In this document: piece after piece, positions 1-8,060 of the stretch
Layout of the letters: every line of letters starts with the position of its first letter
Position numbering within the stretch: the stretch's first letter is position 1
NCBI GenBank assembly: GCA_016192075.1
Contig: JACPUU010000022.1
Span: 179,852 to 243,851, forward strand
Source of the DNA: Bacteroidota bacterium
Lineage (GTDB): Bacteria > Bacteroidota > Bacteroidia > Flavobacteriales_D > Crocinitomicaceae
Direction of reading: 5' to 3'
DNA: 64,000 nucleotides
Made by a program: the position numbers and the translations under genes
The notes under the pieces: model-generated
What the model was told of the DNA's origin: nothing
Databases searched by the model: none
The model's input: only the letters and a program-made list of their open reading frames with translations

Positions 1-2
1 CC

Positions 3-173
3 TACGTCAGACATTTATTCCACACCGGTGAAATACTGGGAATGCAGATAGCCAGCATTCATAACCTGGCATTCTATTTATGGCTGGTTGGTGAGGCACG
101 CAATCAAATTGAAAAAGGAACGTTTACATCCTGGAAAAACAGTATGGTGCCTAAACTCAGTCAAAAAATATAA
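3..173 (+). CDS. tgt: tRNA-guanine transglycosylase, 3' end only (partial)
   Basis: The reading frame is open from the window edge and stops at 171-173, giving the last 56 residues of a protein. The tail contains HTGEILGMQIASIHNL and FYLWLVGEARNQI, which match the C-terminal part of bacterial Tgt. Tgt exchanges guanine for preQ1 at position 34 of tRNAs with GUN anticodons. The gene's start and catalytic aspartates lie outside the window. The next gene starts 2 bp after the stop, and a tgt plus YjgP/YjgQ permease pair is common in Bacteroidota. Confidence 0.85.
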   Translation, partial: YVRHLFHTGEILGMQIASIHNLAFYLWLVGEARNQIEKGTFTSWKNSMVPKLSQKI

Positions 174-175
174 CA

Positions 176-1252
176 GTGATCTTAACAAAGCTTGATCGGT
201 ATATCATGAAAAAGTTCCTCGGAACTTTTGTTTTTATGCTCATTCTGCTGATGTCTATTGCCATTGTTTTTGACCTTTCTGAAAAGCTCAATGAACTAAT
301 CGATAACGGTGCTCCGTGGAGTGAAATTATTGGCATTTATTACGTCAATTTTTTCATGAACTACGGTGTTCAGTTCAGTTACATGCTCAATTTTATTTCG
401 GTTATCTGGTTCACGTCCAAAATGGCCGGTAATACTGAAATTGTACCGGTTCTGAGCGCTGGTGTTGGGTTTAACCGGTTTTTAAGACCCTATTTTTTTT
501 CATCCATTATCCTGGTGATATGGGCTATTCTGATGTACAACTATGTATTACCTGCATCCAACAAATCACGGCTTGAATTTGAAGAACTTTACTACCGGGC
601 CAAAACCAGCAAAGCCAACGAGCACATTCAGCTCAGCGATTCTGAAATTGTATACTACGTGAATTACAACGGTGTAACACATCATATAACACAACTGACC
701 TATGAAAAATGGGAGGGTAATTCACTCGACTATACACTGACAGCCAATTCAGCCATTGGTGACAGCCTGAGCAAAGACTGGAAATTATACAATTATGAAA
801 TCCGCTATTTTGGAGCATTCAATGACAGTGTTGTACGAAAGTCAATTGCAGACACAACCCTGGTGTTTGGTATCAGCGACCTCGTTTTCAGATCTGAAGT
901 TATTGAGGCAATGAACAATGCTGAACTGGATGCGTTTATCAAAGAACAAAAAGAAAAAGGATCAGACAGCATTGCCGCCTATGAAATTGAAAAATACAAC
1001 CGCTGGGCATCACCGTTTGCCATTATTATTCTCACCGTAATTGGTGTTTCAGTTTCAAGCAAAAAAACGCGCGGCGGATTAGGACTCAACCTGGCCATTG
1101 GTCTGGCCATTTGTGTGTTGTATATTTTTTCCATGAAAATAACCACCGTGGCGGCTGTAAATGTTGGTTTTACACCTGCACTGGCCGTGTGGCTGCCAAA
1201 TATTATTTTTGCAGGAATTGCTTTACTGCTTTACCGCCTTGCACCTAAATAA
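176..1252 (+). CDS. LptF/LptG-family (YjgP/YjgQ) permease
   Basis: This 358-residue membrane protein belongs to the LptF/LptG family. These proteins form the inner-membrane core of the Lpt machine that lifts lipopolysaccharide toward the outer membrane, driven by LptB. Hydrophobic segments cluster at residues 15-35, 60-85 and 100-125 and again at 275-355. A hydrophilic periplasmic domain lies between them, as in the family. The start is a GTG 2 bp after tgt. An internal ATG at codon 11 is possible, but the family usually has the LDRYI(M/L)KKFLGTF stretch preceded by a few residues, so GTG is preferred. An LptB-like ATPase lies far downstream at 38739. Whether this is the LptG or LptF member is not settled. 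Confidence 0.85.
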   Translation: MILTKLDRYIMKKFLGTFVFMLILLMSIAIVFDLSEKLNELIDNGAPWSEIIGIYYVNFFMNYGVQFSYMLNFISVIWFTSKMAGNTEIVPVLSAGVGFNRFLRPYFFSSIILVIWAILMYNYVLPASNKSRLEFEELYYRAKTSKANEHIQLSDSEIVYYVNYNGVTHHITQLTYEKWEGNSLDYTLTANSAIGDSLSKDWKLYNYEIRYFGAFNDSVVRKSIADTTLVFGISDLVFRSEVIEAMNNAELDAFIKEQKEKGSDSIAAYEIEKYNRWASPFAIIILTVIGVSVSSKKTRGGLGLNLAIGLAICVLYIFSMKITTVAAVNVGFTPALAVWLPNIIFAGIALLLYRLAPK

Positions 1253-1258
1253 ATTTGT

Positions 1259-1681
1259 ATGATAAATCCTGCTATTTCTATTGAACAAGTCAACGCCATG
1301 CGTGCAAATACAATGATTGAATTGCTGGGAATTGAAGTTGTGGAAATTGGAAAAGACTTCATTATCGGACGTATGCCTGTTGACAAACGCACACATCAGC
1401 CGGCGGGGCTGCTTCATGGCGGAGCAAGCGCAGCAATGATTGAAAGTCTCGGGTCGCTGGGCTCAGCTCTTATTGTAGACATGAGCAAGTATGGAATTGT
1501 GGGTATTGAAATCAATGCCAATCATATTCGCGGTGTAAAAGACGGGTTTGTAAAAGCCAAAGTAGAAATTATTCACTGCGGAAAAAGCACACACATCTGG
1601 CAGGGAAACCTGTTTGACGAAAATGATAAATTGGTTTGTACCGGAAGGTTAACCATTTTGGTTGTCAATAAATCGGTTTAA
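1259..1681 (+). CDS. Hotdog-fold acyl-CoA thioesterase (PaaI/MenI-like)
   Basis: This 140-residue protein has the single hotdog domain of the PaaI/YdiI thioesterases. The motif GLLHGGASAAMIESLGS at about residues 50-66 carries the HGG turn and the following glutamate of the active site. The gene overlaps the start of the isochorismate synthase gene by one base (TAATG), implying translational coupling. That neighbour makes hydrolysis of 1,4-dihydroxy-2-naphthoyl-CoA in menaquinone synthesis (MenI role) the most likely job. This is inferred from context, because hotdog thioesterases have broad specificity and a hydroxybenzoyl-CoA or phenylacetyl-CoA type substrate cannot be excluded. Confidence 0.75.
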   Translation: MINPAISIEQVNAMRANTMIELLGIEVVEIGKDFIIGRMPVDKRTHQPAGLLHGGASAAMIESLGSLGSALIVDMSKYGIVGIEINANHIRGVKDGFVKAKVEIIHCGKSTHIWQGNLFDENDKLVCTGRLTILVVNKSV

Positions 1682-2661
1682 TGCCTGAAGCTTTTTTTGC
1701 ATATCGGTTGCCGGATGAACACGACGTTCATTTTCTGAAAGGAGACCTGGTTTCTGTTCAGAATTTAAGCAGCATTCATGAACCGGGAATCATCATTCAC
1801 TCCTTTTCGGGCGACCGGATTTTTTTTCTTAAAAATCACCACGAAATTAACAGCGATCAATTTGAAACACACCTGCTGGGTGGCAAACAAGAGTTCATCA
1901 GTTCACAGGAAAACTATTTGAAAGACTTTGAAAAAGTGATAGCCCTGTTGAATTCAGGTGAATTTCAAAAACTGATTTTATCACGCATTAAAGAAATAAA
2001 AACAGTCCGGCCTGCTATTCGTATTTTTGAAGATTTGAATGTCCGTTATACCAATACGTTTAATTACATTTTTTCATCTGCCGAAACCGGAACCTGGATT
2101 GGCGCAAGTCCCGAACTGCTTTTGAAAGACAACGGAACTGAAGTTTCTACCGTTTCATTGGCAGGCACCAAACCTGCTGACGGTTTTTCAGAATGGACTT
2201 CCAAAGAAAAGCACGAACAAAAAATAGTCACTGATTTCATTCTTGATGCTTTTCACAAACGAAATTTCGAGAATGTTCAAACCTCTGGTATTTATACTGC
2301 AAAAGCCGGACCTGTCGAACATTTAAAAACTGCTATCAGCGCCCGGTCAAAAACTCCCGAATCATTTTTTGGTCTTCTGCAGGATCTTCACCCCACACCA
2401 GCCACCTGCGGCATTCCAAAAACACAGGCCATCCAAAAAATCACGCAGATTGAAAAGCACGATCGTAAATTCTACACCGGTTATATTGGTTTGATTTCAG
2501 AAAAAAGCAAAACCGTTTTTGTAAATCTGCGTTGCCTGGAACTGCAGGCTGGTCGCGCCCTGATTTATGTCGGAGGCGGTATTACCCCCTCGTCAGTGGG
2601 TATCAGTGAATGGATTGAGACTGAACGCAAATCTGAAACACTGCTTCCGTTTCTCAGCTAA
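1681..2661 (+). CDS. menF: Isochorismate synthase
   Basis: This 326-residue chorismate-utilising enzyme converts chorismate to isochorismate, the entry step to menaquinone. Family signatures are SLAGTKPADG near residue 160, LHPTPATCGIPK near 236-247, FYTGYIGL near 260, and the C-terminal VGGGITPSSVGISEW followed by E-x-ERKSE, which provides Mg and substrate contacts. It is shorter than E. coli MenF (about 430) but typical of Bacteroidota copies, which have a reduced N-terminus. The start ATG overlaps the stop of the thioesterase gene. The gene lies just before the aromatic-degradation island and seems unrelated to it. Confidence 0.87.
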   Translation: MPEAFFAYRLPDEHDVHFLKGDLVSVQNLSSIHEPGIIIHSFSGDRIFFLKNHHEINSDQFETHLLGGKQEFISSQENYLKDFEKVIALLNSGEFQKLILSRIKEIKTVRPAIRIFEDLNVRYTNTFNYIFSSAETGTWIGASPELLLKDNGTEVSTVSLAGTKPADGFSEWTSKEKHEQKIVTDFILDAFHKRNFENVQTSGIYTAKAGPVEHLKTAISARSKTPESFFGLLQDLHPTPATCGIPKTQAIQKITQIEKHDRKFYTGYIGLISEKSKTVFVNLRCLELQAGRALIYVGGGITPSSVGISEWIETERKSETLLPFLS

Positions 2662-2720
2662 TTTACCAGTACCTTACTAACTCTCCCTTTGCCCGGCTGG
2701 CGTTGACCGGATAGGTCAAA

Positions 2721-2740
2721 ACTATGATTTGTATCATAGT
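2721..2740 (+). promoter_or_regulatory. Crp/Fnr-type dyad upstream of the hcr operon
   Basis: This is a perfect 8-bp inverted repeat with a 4-bp spacer: ACTATGAT, TTGT, ATCATAGT. The half-site resembles the FNR/CRP-family TTGAT/ATCAA pattern with an altered first base. The same TATGAT-N4-ATCATA core occurs upstream of bcrC at 30481-30496. The core pairing and spacing are seen directly, while binding by a Crp/Fnr protein is inferred. Confidence 0.75.
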
Positions 2741-2759
2741 CTATTGCAGCATTACTTCG

Positions 2760-2768
2760 GAACTTTAT
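2760..2768 (+). promoter_or_regulatory. Putative -7 promoter element of the hcr operon
   Basis: GAACTTTAT begins exactly 21 nt after the end of the TATGAT-N4-ATCATA core. The bcrC promoter has TAACTTTAT at the same distance. It resembles the Bacteroidota -7 element TAnnTTTG imperfectly. The inferred transcription start is near 2772, which puts the dyad centre near -41.5 and leaves a short leader of about 19 nt before the ferredoxin ATG. Confidence 0.5.
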
Positions 2769-2790
2769 TCTAAACAATTAAACGAAGACA

Positions 2791-3141
2791 ATGTCAATAG
2801 TAATTACCGACGAATGTATCAATTGCGGGGCCTGCGAGGCCGAGTGCCCCAATCATGCAATCTATACCGGAGACTCAAACTGGACCATCGCTGAAGGAAC
2901 CAATGTTTCCGGATCGTTCAAACTAAAAAACGGGACCCGGATAGATGCGTACGCAGAGCAAAATCCTATTTCAAGTGAGTATTATTTTGTTGTGCCGGAT
3001 AAGTGTACCGAGTGTAAGGGTTTTCATGATAAGCCTCAGTGCGCGGCGGTGTGCCCTGTTGATTGCTGCGTACCCGATCCCGATAATGTGGAACAAGAAT
3101 CTGATTTGCTGAACAAACAAAAACAGCTTCATGAAACCTGA
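2791..3141 (+). CDS. fdx: 2[4Fe-4S] ferredoxin, likely donor for the ring reductases
   Basis: This 116-residue ferredoxin has two cluster motifs. The first is CINCGACEAECP near residues 9-20. The second is CTECKGFHDKPQCAAVCP near 71-88, with eight residues between the second and third cysteines. That expanded second motif is characteristic of the Allochromatium/Thauera (YfhL-like) ferredoxins, which have very negative potentials. In Thauera aromatica such a ferredoxin is encoded with benzoyl-CoA reductase and is its electron donor. Here it is the first gene of the hcr operon, directly behind the shared dyad. The likely circuit is KorAB to ferredoxin to 4-hydroxybenzoyl-CoA reductase and benzoyl-CoA reductase. 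It overlaps the next gene by 11 bp. Confidence 0.88.
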   Translation: MSIVITDECINCGACEAECPNHAIYTGDSNWTIAEGTNVSGSFKLKNGTRIDAYAEQNPISSEYYFVVPDKCTECKGFHDKPQCAAVCPVDCCVPDPDNVEQESDLLNKQKQLHET

Positions 3142-3760
3142 AAAAAGTTCTGATTCCGGTTCATGTAATTTCGGCGTGGTTATACTTGCTGGCGGAAAAT
3201 CGTCGCGGATGCATTCACCCAAAGTCTGGCTGACACTAGAAAACGGTCAGTCATTCGCTGAAACCCTTTCACAAAAATACAAACAGGCAGGATTCACTGA
3301 AATAGTCGTTGTACTGAACGCTGAATTTGCTTGCGGAGATTGGCATTCAAGCCTCTCATCCTTAAAAGAAAAAGCATTGGTTGTTTTAAACAACCAGCCT
3401 GAAATGGGACGTGTTTATTCGTTGAACCAGGGACTTCAGTACATCCGGAAATCCAATTTTGTTTTTATTCAGAATGTAGATAATCCGGTTATAAAAAATG
3501 AAACGCTTAAACTCCTTTGCAGAAAGGCAGAAAGAAACGGTGTTACTGTTCCGGAATTTAAAAAACAAGCCGGACACCCGATTGTTGCTGATGTTCATTT
3601 GCTGCGGAATTTACTCCGGGGTACCGGCGAAAAAAAAACATTGCGTGAAGTTTTGCTTCCCTGCCATAAAAAACGAATTGATGTAAATGACCCCGGTGTT
3701 TTGGTAAATATCAATACCGCTGAGGAATATGAGGCAATGATGCATGGAGTTGTGGCGTGA
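3131..3760 (+). CDS. MobA-like nucleotidyltransferase (molybdopterin cytidylyltransferase type)
   Basis: This 209-residue protein of the MobA/MocA fold has the nucleotide-binding motif VILAGGKSSRMHSPK at about residues 16-30, a divergent form of LAGGxSxRMGxxK, and a Q-N-V-D-N-P segment near residue 118 at the metal site. Such enzymes attach CMP or GMP to molybdopterin. Enzymes of the xanthine dehydrogenase family use the cytosine dinucleotide form, so a MocA-like role supporting the downstream hydroxybenzoyl-CoA reductase is the likely one. The gene overlaps the ferredoxin gene by 11 bp and xdhC by 17 bp, so it sits inside the operon. Confidence 0.75.
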   Translation: MKPEKSSDSGSCNFGVVILAGGKSSRMHSPKVWLTLENGQSFAETLSQKYKQAGFTEIVVVLNAEFACGDWHSSLSSLKEKALVVLNNQPEMGRVYSLNQGLQYIRKSNFVFIQNVDNPVIKNETLKLLCRKAERNGVTVPEFKKQAGHPIVADVHLLRNLLRGTGEKKTLREVLLPCHKKRIDVNDPGVLVNINTAEEYEAMMHGVVA

Positions 3761-4505
3761 AATAGCGGAAGTAAGATCTACCGGCGACATAGCCGCCTTG
3801 TGTACCATTGTGAACACCAGCGGATCTGTACCAAGGCATATCGGGGCCAAAATGCTGGTATATACTGGCGGTAAAATTTCAGGAACAATTGGCGGGGGAA
3901 ACCTCGAAAAAAAAGTAATACAGCAGGCACTCGAACAAATCAATGAACAAAAACCCAAACTATTCAGACACGATTTACTGCATCAGCATAATATGTGCTG
4001 CGGAGGACAAGTTGACCTGTACATTGAACCAATTATGCCCCTGAAACGACTCTATATTTTTGGTGCCGGGCATACCGGACAGGCCCTGGCTAAACTTGCC
4101 TGCGGAACAGATTTCGAAATTTTTGTCATCGATGACCGCAAAGAGTATCTTGATGCAATAAACGAAAGCACCGTAAATAAACTTGCCGCTGCGTATAAAC
4201 AGGCATTGCCCTTTCTGCCCTTTACATCTGAAACCTATGTAATTATTGCAACTTACGAACATTCGTTTGACAGGGATATACTTGCTTATTGCATTCAAAA
4301 ACCACACGCTTATATTGGTATGATTGGCAGTCAGCGAAAAATTTTGCTGACCAAAAAAATGTTTCTCGAAGGTGGTATAGCAACGCACGAAGAATTAGAA
4401 AAAATTGACATGCCGGTTGGGCTGGCTATTAAGGCAGAAAGTCCTTATGAAATAGCCGTGAGCATACTGGCCGGTTTAATACAACGAAAAAATGAAATAT
4501 CTTAA
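3744..4505 (+). CDS. xdhC: XdhC-family molybdenum cofactor sulfurylation/insertion chaperone
   Basis: This 253-residue protein has both XdhC domains. The N-terminal part carries SGSVPRHIGAKMLV and GTIGGGNLEKKV, then NMCCGGQVDLYIEP near residue 83. The C-terminal Rossmann-like part starts at RLYIFGAGHTGQALA and has GMIGSQRK near 195. XdhC proteins bind molybdenum cofactor, bring about its sulfuration and hand it to xanthine-dehydrogenase-family apoenzymes. Its position two genes before the molybdenum subunit at 5256 supports dedication to that enzyme. It overlaps the genes on both sides (17 and 14 bp). Confidence 0.88.
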   Translation: MELWREIAEVRSTGDIAALCTIVNTSGSVPRHIGAKMLVYTGGKISGTIGGGNLEKKVIQQALEQINEQKPKLFRHDLLHQHNMCCGGQVDLYIEPIMPLKRLYIFGAGHTGQALAKLACGTDFEIFVIDDRKEYLDAINESTVNKLAAAYKQALPFLPFTSETYVIIATYEHSFDRDILAYCIQKPHAYIGMIGSQRKILLTKKMFLEGGIATHEELEKIDMPVGLAIKAESPYEIAVSILAGLIQRKNEIS

Positions 4506-5229
4506 AATAGCACTTGTTACAGGGGCTGCCAATGGTATAGGTAAAGCCATTGCGCGTCGCCTTACAACTGAAAATTACACAACGATCCTGGTTGACATTG
4601 ATCGTGAAAATGGTGAAAAAATGGCTGCCACACTGGGAGAACGTGCCCTTTTTATGGAATGCAATATCTGCGACGAAAAATCGGTTGAAGCCTTGTTTGC
4701 CAGAATAAAAAATGAATACAGCCGCATTGACGTTTTAGTCAATAACGCCGGCATCATCCGTGACAACATGATTTGGCGAATGCCTGCCGAAGAGTTTGAC
4801 AGTGTCATTGACATCAATCTGAAAGGTACCTGGCTGATGTGCAAACAGGCAGCAATAATGATGCGGCCACTGAATAGCGGAAGAATCATTAATATTTCAT
4901 CCCGTGCCTGGTTAGGTAATCGCGGACAATCAAATTATGCAGCATCCAAAGCCGGCGTAATCGGGTTAACCCGTGTGCTTGCACTTGAACTGGGTGCAAA
5001 CGGAATTTTTGTAAATGCCATTGCCCCGGGGTTAATTGATACACCGCTCACTCAAAAATTACCGGCTGATGTGCGGGAAAAATTAATTGATGCGCAGCCT
5101 ACAAAAACCATGGGAAAACCAGAAGATATTGCCCAGGCAGTGGCCTTTTTATGCGATGAGCGCACCCAATTTATCACCGGTCAGACGCTTTATGTGGATG
5201 GAGGAAAAAGTATTGGCGCAGGATTATAA
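4492..5229 (+). CDS. Short-chain dehydrogenase/reductase (FabG/BadH-like)
   Basis: This 245-residue classical SDR has TGAANGIG at residues 10-17, NNAG at 84-87, and a catalytic Ser near 136-137 with Tyr149 and Lys153 (YAASK). An aspartate at the end of strand 2 (LVDID, near residue 35) suggests NAD(H) rather than NADP(H). The C-terminal DERTQFITGQTLYVDGG motif is typical of FabG-like enzymes. The operon position suggests oxidation of a hydroxyacyl-CoA in aromatic or alicyclic acid breakdown, for example a 2-hydroxycyclohexanecarboxyl-CoA (BadH-type) or 3-hydroxyacyl-CoA substrate. A role in fatty acid synthesis cannot be ruled out from sequence. Confidence 0.75.
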   Translation: MKYLKIALVTGAANGIGKAIARRLTTENYTTILVDIDRENGEKMAATLGERALFMECNICDEKSVEALFARIKNEYSRIDVLVNNAGIIRDNMIWRMPAEEFDSVIDINLKGTWLMCKQAAIMMRPLNSGRIINISSRAWLGNRGQSNYAASKAGVIGLTRVLALELGANGIFVNAIAPGLIDTPLTQKLPADVREKLIDAQPTKTMGKPEDIAQAVAFLCDERTQFITGQTLYVDGGKSIGAGL

Positions 5230-5255
5230 AACCTGAAAAATTTAATACGACAAAC

Positions 5256-8060
5256 ATGGAACTGATTACCCTTACTGTAAATAATAAACGTTACCAATTG
5301 GCTGTTGAACCGCATGATTCACTTTCTGCTGTTTTGCGTGACCGTATAAACCTTACCGGAACAAAAACAGGATGTGAACAGGGAAGCTGCGGGGCCTGTA
5401 CGGTATTTGTAGATGGCCTGGCGGTGCAGAGTTGTATTACACCCGTTATGAAAGTGGCAGGTGCAACAATCACCACCATCGAAGGAATAGCAGACCAGGC
5501 TAAATTACACAGTTTACAGCAAAAATTTGTTGAAAAAGGAGCCGTTCAATGCGGTTATTGTACACCGGGAATGATCCTGTCTTCTCTGCAATTGCTGAAT
5601 GAAAATCCAAACCCTGACCGCCACCAAATCCAGGAGGCAATTTCAGGAAACTTGTGCCGGTGCACAGGCTATAAAAAAATAATTGACGCTGTAGAAGCCT
5701 ATGTGCAGGAGTCAAATGGCAAAATGACAGCGCCGCCCGAAATCAAAAAAAACAGCTCTTCTTATAAAACCATTGGTACACCAAGACCATACATTGAGGC
5801 AGAAAAAAAAGTTCGTGGTGCAGCTGAATATGCCGATGATGTGCGCATCAAAAATGCGCTTCACTGCAAGTTTCTCCGCAGTACACAGGCACACGCTCAA
5901 ATTATCTCCATCGATACCAGTGTTGCAGAAAAACTTCAGGGAGTGCGGGCAATCATTACCGGCAAAGCGCTTCCGATTTCTTTTGGAGTACTCCCTATTT
6001 CGCAGGATGAGACCGCCCTGGCTGTTGAAAAAACCCGGTATATCGGTGAAATTGTAGCAGCCGTTGCGGCTGACACAATCGAAATTGCAGAACAGGCCTG
6101 CTCGCTCATTGAAGTAAAATACAAACCGCTCAAAGCCTTTTTTGACATGATGGAATCTGTCAATGATATTGGTGAAAATGAAAAAATTCATGCCTACGGA
6201 AAATTCAATAACAACATTCAGAAAAAAGCGGAACTGCGTTTTGGTGATCAGCAGGACGAACTTTCAAAATCAGATCACCGCCTGAAAATTGATTACGAAT
6301 TCCAGGGAATTAATCACGGTTTTACAGAGCCCCATGCGGCTACCGCCTGGTGGGATGAAAACGGGTTAACCATCATAACAGCAACCCAGGTTCCGCATTA
6401 CCTGCACCGCTACCTGGCAAAGGTACTTCAAGTTCCCATGAGCAGGGTGCGTGTAATCAAACCGTACGTCGGCGGTGGATTTGGTGGTAAGTCTGATCCT
6501 TTTCCACATGAACTGATTATTTCACACCTCTCGAGGCTTACCGGGCAGCCTGTTCGGGTACGATTCTCCCGCGAGGAAGTTTTCCTGAGCAATCATGGAC
6601 GGCACCCAACTAAAATGACAGTAGAAATGGGCGTTTCCAGGGAAGGTGAAATAAAAGTACTCGATGCAGATATTGTAATTGATGGCGGAGCATACGGCAG
6701 TTTTGGTGTGGTGACATCGTATTACAACGGCGTATTGCTGCAGGCACCTTACAAAATCAACAATTTCGGATTCAGAACACGCAGGGTGTATACCAACAAA
6801 CCGCAATGCGGTGCCATGCGCGGTCACGGAGCCGTAAATTCAAGATATGCCGTTGAAACCATGCTGGATCAGTTTGCTGAAAAAACAGGATTAGATCCGT
6901 GTCAGTTACGATTGAAAAATTTTCTAAGTGAAAATACAACCACGGTGGGTGAATACCGGATTACGTCCAACGGAAGCCGTGAAAGTTTGCAGCGTGTTAT
7001 GGAACAATCCGGCTGGAAAGACAAGTACAAAAAACTACCCGCCGGAAAAGGAATTGGTGTGGCCTGTGGATTTTTTATCAGCGGCAGTGCACTGCCTATT
7101 CATTGGAATGAATATCCGCAATCGGTGGTACACCTCAAACTGGATCTGGATGGTCGGGTTTTAGTCCTCTCAGGTGCAAGTGATATTGGACAAGGAAGTG
7201 ATACCATGTTAGCGATGATTGTAGCTGAAGTGCTGGGAATTTCCATGGACAAAATTTTTGTGGTGGCGGCAGATACAACCCTTACTCCCATTGACCTTGG
7301 AAGCTACTCAAGCCGCGTGACATTCATGGCCGGAAATGCAGCCCGGCTTGCCGCGGAAGAATTAAAAGAAAAAATGCTGTCTAAAATTTCAACCGTCAAA
7401 AATGTGGCGGCTTCTGATTTGCATTTTGAACATGAACAGATTTTTACGACCGATAAATCTGTTTCACTTACCTGGAATGAAGCCGTGGAAATTGCAACAC
7501 GGAAAACCGGAGCACTCAATTCATCCGGTGCTTACAATTCACCCAAATTAGGTGGTGATTTTAAAGGCGCCGGTGCCGGGTTAAGTCCGTCTTATAGTTT
7601 TGGTGCAGTGATTGCAGAAGTAACCGTTGATGCAGAAACCGGTCAGGTAAAAGTAACCGGTATCTGGGGTGCACATGATGCCGGCAAGGCAATCAATCCG
7701 CTTGCGGTTGAAGGGCAGCTGGAAGGATCATGGCACATGGGAATGGGTCAGGCACTCAGTGAACAAATGAAATATTACAACGGTCTTCTGGTCAATTCAA
7801 ATCTGCTCGATTATAAAATTCCAACCTCCAAAGACACGCCGGATATCTTCACCCACATTATTGAAACAAATGATCCGGAAGGTCCTTTTGGCGCCAAAGA
7901 ATGCGGTGAAGGTGCCATTCACCCGGTGATTCCGGCAATTGCAAATGCAGTTTATGATGCTGTCGGAGTTCGTATCACTTCCCTGCCTATTCGTTCTGAA
8001 GCTATCCTGGAAACACTGCAGAAGAACAAACATGTTGAATCCAAACCTGAAAGCGTATGA
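5256..8060 (+). CDS. 4-hydroxybenzoyl-CoA reductase, fused 2[2Fe-2S] and molybdenum subunits
   Basis: This 934-residue xanthine-dehydrogenase-family protein joins two subunits that are separate in Thauera (HcrC and HcrA). Residues 1-150 are the iron-sulfur part: Cys40, 45, 48 and 60 form the plant-type [2Fe-2S] motif, and Cys99, 102, 134 and 136 the second cluster. From about residue 170 onward is the molybdopterin-binding part, with VGGGFGGKSDPFPHE, a QCGAMRGHG segment, DIGQGSDTM, and the C-terminal AKECGEGAIHPV that carries the family's catalytic glutamate. The family removes the para-hydroxyl of 4-hydroxybenzoyl-CoA reductively to give benzoyl-CoA. Assignment rests mainly on the diagnostic flavin subunit encoded immediately after it (4-bp overlap). 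Without that, a xanthine or aldehyde dehydrogenase would also fit. Confidence 0.83.
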   Translation: MELITLTVNNKRYQLAVEPHDSLSAVLRDRINLTGTKTGCEQGSCGACTVFVDGLAVQSCITPVMKVAGATITTIEGIADQAKLHSLQQKFVEKGAVQCGYCTPGMILSSLQLLNENPNPDRHQIQEAISGNLCRCTGYKKIIDAVEAYVQESNGKMTAPPEIKKNSSSYKTIGTPRPYIEAEKKVRGAAEYADDVRIKNALHCKFLRSTQAHAQIISIDTSVAEKLQGVRAIITGKALPISFGVLPISQDETALAVEKTRYIGEIVAAVAADTIEIAEQACSLIEVKYKPLKAFFDMMESVNDIGENEKIHAYGKFNNNIQKKAELRFGDQQDELSKSDHRLKIDYEFQGINHGFTEPHAATAWWDENGLTIITATQVPHYLHRYLAKVLQVPMSRVRVIKPYVGGGFGGKSDPFPHELIISHLSRLTGQPVRVRFSREEVFLSNHGRHPTKMTVEMGVSREGEIKVLDADIVIDGGAYGSFGVVTSYYNGVLLQAPYKINNFGFRTRRVYTNKPQCGAMRGHGAVNSRYAVETMLDQFAEKTGLDPCQLRLKNFLSENTTTVGEYRITSNGSRESLQRVMEQSGWKDKYKKLPAGKGIGVACGFFISGSALPIHWNEYPQSVVHLKLDLDGRVLVLSGASDIGQGSDTMLAMIVAEVLGISMDKIFVVAADTTLTPIDLGSYSSRVTFMAGNAARLAAEELKEKMLSKISTVKNVAASDLHFEHEQIFTTDKSVSLTWNEAVEIATRKTGALNSSGAYNSPKLGGDFKGAGAGLSPSYSFGAVIAEVTVDAETGQVKVTGIWGAHDAGKAINPLAVEGQLEGSWHMGMGQALSEQMKYYNGLLVNSNLLDYKIPTSKDTPDIFTHIIETNDPEGPFGAKECGEGAIHPVIPAIANAVYDAVGVRITSLPIRSEAILETLQKNKHVESKPESV

